The notes under the pieces are model-generated. The model saw nothing but the letters and a program-made list of their open reading frames with translations, ran no database searches and had not been told where the DNA came from. A stretch of 64,000 bases of DNA from Lepisosteus oculatus (Eukaryota; Chordata; Actinopteri; Semionotiformes; Lepisosteidae): contig NC_090698.1 in the NCBI RefSeq assembly GCF_040954835.1, positions 37,067,501 to 37,131,500 of the forward strand, read 5' to 3'. Made by a program: the position numbers and the translations under genes. Below are positions 11,225 to 22,274 of the stretch, one piece after another (position 1 is the first letter of the stretch; each line of letters opens with the position of its first letter).

Positions 11225-11620
11225 TTGGCAAAAATCAAGAAAGGAAGTGCAGATGTTAATTACTTCCTACTGCACTGTGACAAAAATTCTAGGATTAGAC
11301 AAACATTCTTCCCTAAATTTACAAATCTAATCACAGAATTCCCAATACCTGCCAGAAAACTCCCAATCCTACTGGGAGAGGGAGGAGGGAACTCAGTTGA
11401 ACTGGCAGCCCAGTATGTGACCTCCTGTCACAGCCTGAGGAACAGTGAGCCTGTCTCCCAATAAAGCTCCATATGTCTATATGTAAATATTTTATGATTG
11501 TGTCTTTATTGTAAATATCTGTAGATTTTTGTTTTATGTTAATTGTATTTGTTTTTCTTTGGCATCACTGATTTTACTAATTTGGTCATGCCAATAAAGC
11601 AACTTGAATTGAATTGAAAA
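11225..11620 (+). mobile_element. LINE 3' fragment
   Basis: An open frame at 11225-11464 contains NYFLLHCDKNSRIRQTFFPKF and KLPILLGEGGGNSVELAAQYV. This C-terminal pattern (HFLLHC..) is found after the RT domain in several LINE clades. The 3' UTR ends with GCCAATAAAGCAACTTGAAT and a short TTGAA repeat at 11590-11618. Confidence 0.7.
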
Positions 11621-12320
11621 TTGACAACAAATGTGGCTGAAAGAAGTGTTGTATTACATTCCTTTCAGTCACATTTGTTGTCTATAATTAACATCTGCAC
11701 ACGGCACAGAAGGAATTGGGGACATTGTGCTGCAATACCTTAACCACTCTTAAACCTGATCCTGACGTGTTTTCATGTAGCTTTATCTGTTGCAGCAAAA
11801 ATTTAGCAATAAAACATTACCACTGATGATTACACAATCTTGAGAATCATCCAGGTTGATTTCAAAGACAGCTGTCTGGAGGAAATGAGTTAGTCATTGA
11901 ACTATGTCTTTTCTATTTCAATTTAAAACATTTTTTTGGATTATCAAATGTACCTCTCTGTCAGAAGTATTTAGTAAAAGATTTTGTAATGTAAAGCTTT
12001 CACAAGGAAAATTAAAATTGTGTTTGTAACTGGTGAGCAGTTAATAAAGAAGACACAGAAATGGAAGTTAAATATTTAAATATACTATGTATTAAATTAT
12101 TTAAATAATTAAATATACTATGTCTTAATAAAGTCTTTTTAGTTCACAGTTCAATTAAAAGGATAAAGGTTCAGAAATATTTCTAAAAAAAGGCTAAGTA
12201 TAAATGTGGCTAAGTGGTGTCTAAAGAAAAGAAACATGCTAGCAATTACACTTTAAGAAATTGTGGTTTCACATGGAAATCTTTAAGTGACTCAAGAGCA
12301 ACCAGGAAGTTGTTAGGATG
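11621..12320. other. Intergenic DNA, nothing recognised
   Basis: AT-rich DNA between a LINE 3' end and an LTR. No gene or repeat signature is visible. Confidence 0.45.
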
Positions 12321-13752
12321 TGTAGCGGCGAGGCTTATTAATAAGAAAGAATTAAGTGTTTCTGAGCTTTCCCAAATTAGGCCTCATCTCTCTGCACCAC
12401 AGAGAAACTATTCATGCAGGCTGATTTAAGGTTTCCTTTGATAAGGTTTCCTAGGACAGCTCCCAAAGGGGGATGCACTTAGCTAAGCCTGGCTATCATG
12501 ATCAATGGTCATCCATTGGTGCCTATCTGTCTAGGGAGTGCCAGATGGACATCTGGACTGCATTCCTAAGTGTCAGGAGTAAGTGACTCATATCTCACCT
12601 TGATCAACCAATCAGGGACTGGTAGGGCCGAGTAACCCACGTGGGACTCTGATGCCCATGGAACTTTCAGCCAATGAATGAGCTGAAGTTCCTCCAGGTA
12701 AAAACAGGCAACACAGAGAGCCTGAGAGATTCAGTAAGATTCAGAAGGGATTTCTGTGGAATTCTGTGGACTTTTCTAAAGGGAATTCAAAGGAGAATTC
12801 CAGGGCAGGACGGCCCAGGAGCAGAAGGCTCCCAAGGGCAGGACATTCTCGCAGCGCGCCTCCTGACCATCCTGAGACTCAGCCTGGACAACCACGGAAC
12901 GGCCAGTGTGTCCGAGTGCCAGAACTTTCCTTTGTTCTAAGAGTCTAGAGCGGAGGTTGCCAGAGAGTAACCAGAGGATCCACCCAAAGTTAGCACCAGC
13001 AGCAGGCCTCGTGAACAGGTCAGAACTGTGGAAAGCTGAATCACTATTCAGAACTAGCTCTTCATCAGGAACAAACCAGTCCTCTTCCTGATTTGCTCGG
13101 ACCCACAGTCATCTTTTCTCCTGTGCACAAACTTTGCTAGTTAAAGCCAACACTAACTAGCCAGTCAGTGAGCATCAGCAGCGCACCGTTGCAAGCCGCA
13201 CAGCACAGCCTGGCACGCAGCCAGAGAGCGCGGATTGGACAGCAACAGCCTGCAACTGTTTCTTTGAGTCCGCAGGAGATCTGAATCCCCAGAGATTGGA
13301 TGAGTATTCAACTTCAATGCATTACTGCTCGAGAATTCAATTGTTATCCCAACCAGTTGATATCAATTTAATTCCTAAGAGTTATGTACTTGTTTCGAGT
13401 ATCTAATGTAGGAGTTATAACCAAGTTCATTTATGAAACGGTCTAAATGAATGATATACTGAACGTATGTCCTCTTGATATATGTACCTCTTTGTAACTG
13501 ATTGAATATATACCTTTTGTATTCTGATAACCCTCTCGATAAGATCTGTTAGGTTTATATGCATATTCTATGTATTAATAAATGTATCCTCGTGTATTAG
13601 TACCTGTGTGTGTGCGTTGTTTGAGTTATGTCGCATGGTTGGATTCTAAAGCCATCAAAAGAATCAACTTTGTGATTTACTGCTACAATTAATAATTGTC
13701 CCAGTAAATGCCCAAACCCTACAGAACTGGTGCCTTCAGAGAGCACACTACA
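12321..13752 (+). mobile_element. LTR of a retroelement, plus orientation (about 1.43 kb)
   Basis: It begins TGTAGCGGCG and ends GCACACTACA, the TG...CA boundary with TGTAG/CTACA inverted ends expected for an LTR. An inverted second copy lies at 15871-17249 with the same two boundaries. A poly(A) signal context (TATTAATAAATGTATCC) lies near 13574. There is no duplication of flanking bases (GGATG at left, TTACA at right) and no retroviral coding sequence beside it, so this copy may be rearranged rather than a clean solo LTR. Confidence 0.75.
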
Positions 13753-15529
13753 TTACATTTTGGCTATGGCAACGATACAGATGTTAAAACAGATCCGCTA
13801 AAAGAAAATAGCCTTTACCAATGTGAAAAAGATTAATCAACAGCAATTGATTTACTGTTGAAGTAAATCAATTGCTCAAAGCACAGAAAGGAAAAGAAAA
13901 GGACTAGTGCTAACATTTAATCTAAAGAGTTGTATTGATATACAGTACAGTGGATGTAAAGTTATGAAAAAACAATTTGAAAACGAAAGTTAAATTGCAA
14001 GCGCTTTAAAGGTCAATCAACAAAGCAATTTCAAAAGTGCCCATAAAACGTATTGTACTATATCTTATAACATCAAACCCTCTACTGCACATCATCTACT
14101 GTATAGCTAATAGGTCAAAATGTAGGTACCTTAACCATAAGGCTAATGAAGGTAATGATATAATTACCTGTGTCAAGTCTATTACCTTTATAGGCAAGGT
14201 GAAAACAAGCTGAAAGGTTAAATAAATTAAAAAGATCACACATCATTTACTCAAGCATACTTGCAACAAGTTACAGCAAAATTATTATTAAATTGTAAAT
14301 GGAAAAACACAAAATTTAAACCTTCAGCTCTGCACAGAATTCCAGGTCAGATGTACTGTAGTGACTGCTTTCCTTTTTTGGTTTTGGGTCTATTTGCTCA
14401 AATGTGTTTATAGTTTATAGCTTAACAAACGTATATTAAATTACCAAAAGTTTTGTAAAAGAACGTTGTCCTTAAGAATACATTTTATTTGGTTTAATAG
14501 ATCTAGTGTGACTATATTGTAAAATACAACTATTATGTGTGAATTGTTTAGCACTGCAATTTCTATATACTAAATACAGAGGAGCTCAATTGAATAAGCA
14601 GTTACCCGCAGTACTGCAGCTACCTCTGGCAGCCACTGTAGGCAGCAAAACATGAAACAGTGGGGATCTCAGATGGCTCAATCAATAGATATGCATTCAG
14701 TCTGGGTAAGCATCTTATTTGCCCAGAGGCTTCTGGGTTGAGCCTAAGCAACAGTATGTCATTAGCTGACTGTGATAGGGATTTCCCAGTAGTGTTCAGA
14801 CAGAGCTAGTTCACCTTAACTTAAAAGCTACAGCCGTCTATGGCAAATGTGAACTTGCAGTGGTGATCTTCTGTAAAGTAGAATCAAACAGAAAATATAT
14901 TATATCTTGAAAATGGAAATTATTATCAGAATCATATTTTGTAGGATGTGGGAAGGTTATTATGATTTTTGTTTCCTTTTTAGTATTTTTATGTAACAGA
15001 TTCAGTTTTATTGAGCTCAGTAAAGGACAGCACACACTGGGTCTGCCCTGGAGAACAGACACTTGCAAAGGGTTATATAGCGTCCGAAAGAAGTTTGTTT
15101 CACAATTTGTTCTTGTACTATTCTTTGATACTGTATGTAATTACTTCTTGTCCTTTCTTTTGATATGTAACAGAGTTTGTTTTGTTCGTCTTGTATCCTG
15201 CAGCTCTTTGAGGCCTCATACAACACAGTAGATTTTGTTTTTACAATAAACTGCTTTCAACTGGCAGGTCTCTTGTTATTGAAAAATATTTTAATGATAT
15301 TTTGGTGGGTGTTTGCCCTGTCCTTTTATATGCAACACAAGCTGATTTTTTTGTCCTGCTTTATGGTACAGTATGTGTTTACAAGTGTTATTCCTGGGAA
15401 GTAAATCTGTTGCTTTAGATGTTACTTTAATATATCCCCTAGAGTTGTAAATGTCCCACTTCTGGGTGTACCCAAGAGCTGGGTATGTGCAGTATTTGTA
15501 TTTCCTACTTCAGAACATTATGCTTCCAA
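13753..15529. other. Intergenic spacer between the inverted LTRs; perfect small hairpin
   Basis: Largely unassigned. At 13843-13855 and 13863-13875 are perfect 13-bp inverted arms (GCAATTGATTTAC and its complement) around a 7-base loop. At 15209-15285 is one half of an inverted repeat pair with 18448-18525. A faint tRNA-SINE-like stretch may lie near 14660-14760, but I cannot support it. Confidence 0.45.
15209..15285 (+). repeat. Inverted repeat partner A
   Basis: About 77 bp, including ACAACACAGTAGATTTTGTT and GGCAGGTCTCTTGTTATTGA. It is nearly identical to the reverse complement of 18448-18525, about 3.2 kb away. The family is unknown; it is probably a piece of a dispersed repeat present twice in opposite orientation. 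Confidence 0.75.
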
Positions 15530-17978
15530 GTTTAAGTTTTTTGTCATTATACACATACATAGGTATATGGTATAATGAAATGCTATTTAGCTAGCTCTCA
15601 GATGGTAAGTAGTACAAAAATCAACACCAATACAATTGTATAAGAAAAGAAATACAGGGACAACAGGCAATGTGCAAAACAACAACAAGTAATGTGAAAA
15701 TTCATACATCAAGAGTATGAAATAAAGGATAGAAAATTATGGGTAGCGAACTTCTTGACATGTGAGGTAGGGGTAGATTTCAATGTGTGTTTGAGTTTTG
15801 ATAAAGAGAGAAGGCACTGTGAGGTTCAGATCGTAGGTGAGAGAGGCTGGGAGTTTAATAGTTTTATAGTTGTAGTGTGCTCTCTGAAGGCACCAGTTCT
15901 GTAGTGTTTGGGCATTTACTGGAACAATTATTAATTGTAGCAGTAAATCACAAAATTGATTCTTTTGATGGCTTTAGAATCTAACCATGCGATATAACTC
16001 AAACAACACACACACACAGGTACTAATACACGAGGATACATTTATTAATACATAGAATATGCATATAAACCTAACAGATCTTATCGAGAGGGTTATCAGA
16101 ATACAAAACGTATATATTCAGTCAGTTACAAAGAGTTACATATATCAAGAGGACATACGTTCAGTATATCATTCATTTAGACCGTTTCGTAAATGAACTT
16201 GGTTATAACTTCTACATTAGATACTCAAAACAAGTACATAACTCTTAGGAATTAAATTGATATCAACTGGTTGGGATAACAATTGAATTCTCGAGCAGTA
16301 ATGCAGTGAAGTTGAATACTCATCCAATCTCTGGGGATTCAGATCTCCTGTGGGCTCTCTGGCTCCGTGCCAGTCTGTTGCTGTGCGGCTGGCGACGGTG
16401 CGCTGCTGATGCTCACTGACCGGCTAGTTAGTGTTGGCTTTAACTAGCACAGTTTGTGCACAGGAGAAAAGATGACTGTGGGTCCCAGCAAGTCAGGAAG
16501 AGGACCGGTTCGTTCCTGATGAAGAGCTAGTTCTGAATAGTGATTCAGCTGTCCACAGTTCTGACCTGTTCACGAGGCCTTCTGCTGGTGCTAACCTCGG
16601 GTGGATCCTCTGGTTACTCTCTGGCAACCTCCGCTCTAGACTCTTAGAACAAAGGAAAGTTCTGGCACTCGGACACACTGGCCGTTCCGTGGTTGTCCGG
16701 GTTGAGTCTCAGGATGGTCAGGAGGCGCGCTGCGAGAATGTCCTGCCCTTGGGAGCATTCTGCTCCTGGGCCGTCCTGCCCTGGAATTCTCCTTTGAATT
16801 CCCTTTAGAATTGTCCACAGAATAGTACAGAATTCTAATACAGGCTCTCTGTGTTGCCTGTTTTTACTTGGAGGAACTTCAGCTCATTCATTGGCTGAAA
16901 GTTCCATGGGCATCAGAGTCCCACGTGGGTAACTCGGCCCTACCAGTACCTGATTGGTTGATCAAGGTGAGATATGAGTCACTTACTCCTGACACTTAGG
17001 AATGCAGTCCAGATGTCCATCTGGCACTCCCTAGACAGATAGGCACCAATGGATGACCATTGATCATGATAGCCAGGCTTAGCTAAGTGCATCCCCCTTT
17101 GGGAGCTGTCCCTTATCAAAGGAAACCTTAAATCAGCCTGCATGAATAGTTTCTCTGTGGCTGCACCACAGAGATGAACAGAGATGGGGCCTCATTTAGG
17201 AAAGCTCAGAACACTTAATTCTTTCTTATTAATTAGCCTCGCCGCTACATAGTGCAGGGGTAAAAACTATCTCTGAGTTTGGTAGGCTGGGCCTGAATGC
17301 TTCTGTACCAGATGGTAGAGGGTCAAACAATCTGTAGCTGGGGTGTGTGGGGTCTTTGATGATGCTAAGAACTTTCCTCAAGCACCGTCTGTCATAAATG
17401 TCCTGGATGCATGGGAGAGCAACCCCAGTGATGAACTGGACAGTTTTCACCACCCACTGTAGGGCTTTCAGGTCAGCAATACTGCAGTGGCCATACTACA
17501 CTGTGATGCAACCTGTCAGTGTGCTTTCTGTAAAGTCAGTGCATCTGTAAAAGTTAGTGAGGATCTGGGGAGATATCTTAGCCTTCTTTGACCATCTTAG
17601 GAAGTCCAGGTGCTGTTCTGTACAGGTGCAGTCTTAATCAGACAAGTGGCATTGAGAGACCATGTGAGGTCCTCGGTGATATGGACGCCAAGGAATTTGA
17701 TGTTACTGACCCTTTCCACATCAGTCCCGTTGATGTGGATAGGGGCATAATTATTTTGCAGTTTTCTAAAATCAACAATCAGCTCCTTGGTTTTGCAGAT
17801 GTTGAGGGTGAGGTTGTTGTCTTCACACCACATTGTAAGGAGATCGACCTCCTCCCTGTAGGCCCTCCCATAATTGTCTGTGATAGACCTACTGTACAAC
17901 TGCGATGTCATCGGCAAACTTGATGTTGAAGTTGGTGTTAAGTCTGGAATTACAGTCTTGGGTGGAGAGGGAGTAAAG
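15530..17978 (-). mobile_element. LINE (L2/CR1-like), minus strand, interrupted by a solo LTR
   Basis: Outside the LTR at 15871-17249, the minus strand reads as the second half of a LINE ORF2. Near 17935 is the RT active-site motif FADD (NIKFADDIAVV). Then come NNLTLNICKTKELIVDFRK and IKFLGVHITEDLTW (17917-17597), QFITGVALPCIQDIYDRRC (17453-17229), and a 3' UTR down to about 15530. Stops and frameshifts show that it is dead, and the 5' end is truncated near 17978. The LTR separates its C-terminal coding end from its 3' UTR. Confidence 0.75.
15871..17249 (-). mobile_element. Solo LTR, minus orientation, 4-bp target duplication
   Basis: This is the reverse complement of 12321-13752 with the same ends (TGTAG...CTACA), about 1.38 kb. 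It is flanked directly by TAGT on both sides (15867-15870 and 17250-17253). A 4-bp duplication suits a retrovirus-like integrase. It sits inside a LINE whose sequence continues on either side. No gag, pol or env lies next to it, so it is a solo LTR left by recombination. Confidence 0.85.
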
Positions 17979-18073
17979 CATTGGACTTACCTATTTATTT
18001 TTATATAACAATTTAAGATAGAAGATAAGATCACAAAGCTTCATTTTAAAGTTAATACAGAATATTATGTATA

Positions 18074-18153
18074 ATCCATCCATCCATTTTCTAACCACTT
18101 TATCCATTACAAGGTCATGAGGGGGCCAGAGTCTATTCTAGCAACCAATGGCC
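18074..18153 (-). mobile_element. L2-type LINE/SINE tail fragment
   Basis: The minus strand ends GTGGTTAGAAAATGGATGGATGG preceded by a short decayed stretch, matching the tails of the tRNA-headed SINEs in this window. Confidence 0.6.
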
Positions 18154-18857
18154 AAAAAGATTTATATATGTACAGTATAAACCATAAAAAATAAATGTCA
18201 ACACAGAATTTATACAGTAAATACTTTACCATACCTGTACATAGAATTGATAAAAATACAAGATGAACACTGTAATATTTTGCAGAAATAGAATATTGTT
18301 GCAGAAATTTAGATATTTTTTGTTGACTGTATAAATATCTTTGCTTCCCACACTGCTTACTTTTAGCTGCCGGTTGTCTGTGGGCTTAATTAATAATCTG
18401 CAAAGGTCAAGGATGCTATCCTTGCTTTTCCTGGAAGGACAGTGTGCTTTTTCAATAACAAGAGACCTGCCAGCTGAAAGCAGTTTATTGTATAAACAAA
18501 ATCTACTGTGTTGTATGAGGTCTCAAAAATAATGACATTCTGCCTTTCTGGATATAAATATGATAAGATATTTTTCCATATAAAACTGCAAATATGTTTA
18601 TATATTATGCAGTACATGAGGTATATTCTTAGCAAGCATATTATCTTTATTTACACACCTTTTAACATATTTCTTCTTAGTTAGAAAATAAAAGTATGTT
18701 AATCTTTTCAATTACTGATATGTCAATGGATTATATATAATGGAACCTCCCATATAATGGAACCATTAATCTCCTTAAATTATCTCCAATAGCATAGTTA
18801 TATTTATACCAATCTCAGAACACCTACAGTTAGGAGGCAATTCTGCACCTGAACCTA
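18154..18857. repeat. Intergenic DNA containing inverted repeat partner B (18448-18525)
   Basis: 18448-18525 is the reverse-complement partner of 15209-15285. The remainder is AT-rich with no recognised feature. Confidence 0.6.
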
Positions 18858-19047
18858 ACTGAATGGAGTTTGTATGTTCTTCCCATGTTTGCATGGGTTT
18901 TTGTTAGGTACTCCAGTTCTCTCCACCAGTCCAAAGACATACTGGTAGGTATTGTATCCTGCCTTGCCCCTATTACTTGCTGGAATAAGCTCCAACTCCT
19001 CTGCCACCTTGTATTAAATAAAGTAGTTCAGACATGGATGGATGGTG
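18858..19047 (+). mobile_element. tRNA-headed SINE, 5'-truncated
   Basis: It lacks the tRNA head. It keeps GGAGTTTGTATGTTCTTCCC, CCAGTCCAAAGACATACTGG and GCTGGAATAAGCTCCAACTC, and ends CATGGATGGATGG. It matches the family at 7246-7588 and 26159-26520. Confidence 0.75.
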
Positions 19048-19404
19048 GTGTGCCTTTCCTCTCGGGAGCACTACGGAATTGACTAGTTCTACTTCAGCAG
19101 CCAGTCATGCCTTTGCCACCTTCCAATCATGCTGGCTGCCATGGAAACCCAATTAGACAGGAAGTTTGCTGATGACATCATTCCCTGCCTCCTGATGAAA
19201 CAAACTATTTTAGATCTGACCAAGCAGTGCTTGGGACCATTGCAGAGTCCCGAGCCACTGCTGTGTTCCTTAGCTTCGTTTATGTTTTGAGCTGGACTCT
19301 CAATCCTGGTTCAGAGCTTGGCTTCAGTGTTTTTATTTCCATCTACGATTCTGGACTACGCTCTGCCTCTTTGCTAGTTCTACACAACTCACCATCTTAC
19401 CCGT
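19048..19404. other. Unassigned, less AT-rich repeat-like stretch
   Basis: This stretch has more G+C than its neighbours and abuts a LINE. It may be LTR or 5'-UTR sequence of a retroelement, but I see no defining boundary or motif. Confidence 0.3.
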
Positions 19405-21755
19405 GCTGTCTCTCTGACTCTGCATACAGCCTTGGAACACCTGGACACTAAGAACTCGTATGTGAGAATGCTGTTTGTGGACTACAGTTCAGCATTCAAT
19501 TCCATCATACCCAGTCAACTGGTGACAAAGCTCAGGGGATTAGGTCTGTGCAACTCTGTCTGCAACTGGCTGCTGGACTTTTTTATTGAGAGACCACAGG
19601 TGGTGGGGATAGGCAATAAAACATCAACACCACTCACCCTGAGCACTGGAACCCCACAAGGCAGCTGTCTGAGTCCAAGGTTGTACTCCCTGTTCACTCA
19701 CGACTGCACAGCAAGACACAGCAACAACCGCATCATGACACCACTATAATAGGACTGATCAGTGATGATGACGAGTCCACTTACAGGGATGAAGTCTAAC
19801 AGCTGCTTAGGTGGTGTCATACAGATGCAGCCATTCAAAGGTACAGACACGTACCGGAGGTAATTGGCTACGGCATCACGCATCGTGACGCGCGATACCG
19901 CAAAATACAGCGGTACGTGATTGGTTGACCAACAGGGGCACTCGTGGTCTGTTGGTCGGTCGTAGACCAACCAGATAGATAGAAAGATTTACAGTAAATG
20001 TATTTACTGTGCCCGTTTTAGCATTGAATATTCATATGGAATTTTACCACTGAAGGGAAATCTTAGTACCTGAGCATAAAAAGAATAATAAAGACTTCGA
20101 TGCTTAAAATGTTTAGGGAGAAATGGAATACCGGTGTGTATTTTTTCTTTAAAGATTCCTGGAATCTGGCTGACACCCTTCTGAAGTGGTTCCATAATAT
20201 CTGGTATACGGAAAAGAAAGCGTTGATAAAAAAGCCTGGATTATCATGTATCTGATACAAGTATCTTTTAATACAGTCTTTGCTGTGCTCTTGAGGATCC
20301 TTGTGATATTTTGAGCTCTGGTTGAATGATAAGTGTGGCAGTTTAAATAATTTTCATAGTTAGAAATTATGAAACGCTCAGTTAAAAGCAAGGGAGTTTT
20401 TATGTCCATTGCAGTAAAAGAAAATGCCTGACAAAGTAGGGCTTGGACAGATTCCAAGTGCTTGTACAAATGTGCTAAAGAAATTATACTTTGAGTTTAC
20501 AGCTTGTCCAAAGTCATTCATTATTAATACTATTAGTAATATCTTCGGTAAAGGCTTTGATGCATAAATATTTCTATTAAAGGTAGGTTGTGTACTTTTG
20601 TTCAGCTGAGCAATCTTGCTTTCATAAAATATACCAACTTTTTAATGACTGATGATTAACATGCTGTAATACACAGTTTAAATTTAAAAGCTCAAATGCT
20701 GTACATGAGAGGTTAAGTTTTATTGGCTCCTCCTGGCGGTTTTACAAGGTGATGCCGGATACTTTCCGGCATGACGTCAAATGACGCGATTTACCCCGTG
20801 ATACTGCGTGATACTGCGACACGCCCACCGGGGTATACCGTGAAATACCCCACCCATTTTGAATAGCTGCATCTGTAGCAATAACCTGGACTTGAACGTA
20901 AAGAAAACGAAAGAGCTAATAGTGGAGTTTCGGAGTCACAGGCCACACACTCACAGCCCACTCAGTATTGATGGAACGTAAGTGGAAACAGTCACCAGCT
21001 TTAGGTTTTTGGGAATTCATATCTCTAAAGATCTAACTTGGACTGTGAACACTGACTCTATCATGAAGAAGGCTCAGCAGCGCCTTTATTTCTTGAGGTG
21101 CCTCAAACAATGGGGGATGCCAGTACCTGTGTTGGTGAACTTCTACCGCTGCACCATCGAGAGCATCCTCACCAACGGGATTACCGTGTGGTATGGCAAC
21201 ACCTCTTCGCGAGAAAGAAAGGCACTGCAGAGAATGGTCAATATGGCCCAGAAGATCATTGGCTGCAGTCTCACCTAGATTAAACAGCTCTATGAGGACA
21301 GCTGCCGTGGTAGAATTCTGGCCATCATAGAGGACAGTCACCACCCCGCGCGTGAGCTCTTCACCCCACTGCCCTCAGGTAAGAGATATAAGAGCATACG
21401 GACACTTACAACTAGATTCTTCAATAGCTTCTATCCACAAGCAGTGAGATTGGCGAACACATTTAGCTATCCCCCTCGGACCACACCTACACCATCACCA
21501 TCTACCTCTTTATGATTTTTTATCTATTGCACATCTCCAGTCATTGTTTACAGGTCTGTATTGTTTACATTCAAACTGTCTACATGTTTACTTGCACATT
21601 GTCTACTGTTTGTTTGTATATTGTCTTGATGCACTGTTTGCACTTTGTTTTGTTTTTTACACTTGTTTTACAATCAAGAGACTTTCTGTAAGTATGAATT
21701 CCATTGTACCAGTACCGGTTACATATGGCAATAAAGTTCAAGTTCAAGTTCAGTT
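19405..21755 (+). mobile_element. L2-like LINE, ORF2 second half, split by a TA-site element
   Basis: Part one (19405-19821) reads [11 protein letters not shown], then RT motif A ([12 protein letters not shown]) and motif B ([20 protein letters not shown]). Part two (20876-21755) continues SNNLDLNVKKTKEL (with frameshifts), SFRFLGIHISKDLTW, QRLYFLRCLKQWGM and FYRCTIESILTNGI, then a 3' UTR ending GGCAATAAAGTTCAAGTTCAAG. A small deletion near 19735 removes most of the catalytic FADD motif, leaving only its last residues (DTTIIGL). This copy was dead before or after being split. The inserted element at 19822-20875 lands exactly between the Cys-His and Ser codons of the WCHSNN segment. Confidence 0.85.
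19822..20875. mobile_element. 1,054-bp non-autonomous element, TA target duplication
   Basis: Its ends are inverted: CAGATGCAGCCATTCAAA at left and TTTGAATAGCTGCATCTG at right. TA flanks both ends (19820-19821, 20876-20877). The uninterrupted LINE frame around it shows that the empty site held a single TA. The first 220 bases and the last 350 match the two ends of the 6,339-bp element at 30600-36938, including TTTACCACTGAAGGGAAATC and a TCATTCATTATTAATACTAT block. The subterminal regions are rich in GCGGTA/TACCGC motifs. No coding frame is credible, so it depends on a transposase supplied elsewhere. Confidence 0.85.
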
Positions 21756-22274
21756 CTAGGAAGCATCATTTGTCTCCATTTTTAGTACCAGCTTACTGTA
21801 GATGACTTACTAGGAGACTGTAATGTTGTGCCAATAATCATATTTAGATTTACACATCCAAATAATATATTTTGAAAGCACTTTGGTATACATTCTAATT
21901 TTATTATGATTAGTATCAATATATAGTTTTAGGAGTTAGTTTTCACTTGTTACTTTCTAACACAGTGGAAGTAAAGATATGGAGATCCATTTGTTCTCTG
22001 GCATTCACTTTTCACTTTGTAAAAGAAACAGTATTAACAACGTCAACCTTTCAATCCAATGCCTATGTATTATAGTTACCAGTAAAATATTTACAAAAAA
22101 CATTCTTCTGTTGTGCCATACAGTATATTATATTCATTGCTATTTTTTATATTGGGTTGAAACCTCTAAATATTTTAGAAAAATAATAATTTTGGTCTCA
22201 ATTTAACATGTAAACCAAAAGAAAATCTAAAATATTTCCTGCAGCTGTTATTTGTACTCGGTTTTTTGCTTGCT
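21756..22274. other. Intergenic DNA, nothing recognised
   Basis: AT-rich spacer between a LINE 3' end and a gypsy fragment. I see no feature. Confidence 0.45.

Noticed and set aside
12674..13091. Protein-coding genes from the overlapping frames here and their mirror at 16493-16818
   Set aside because: They are frames within the two inverted LTR copies, with no recognisable protein and several frames open at once.
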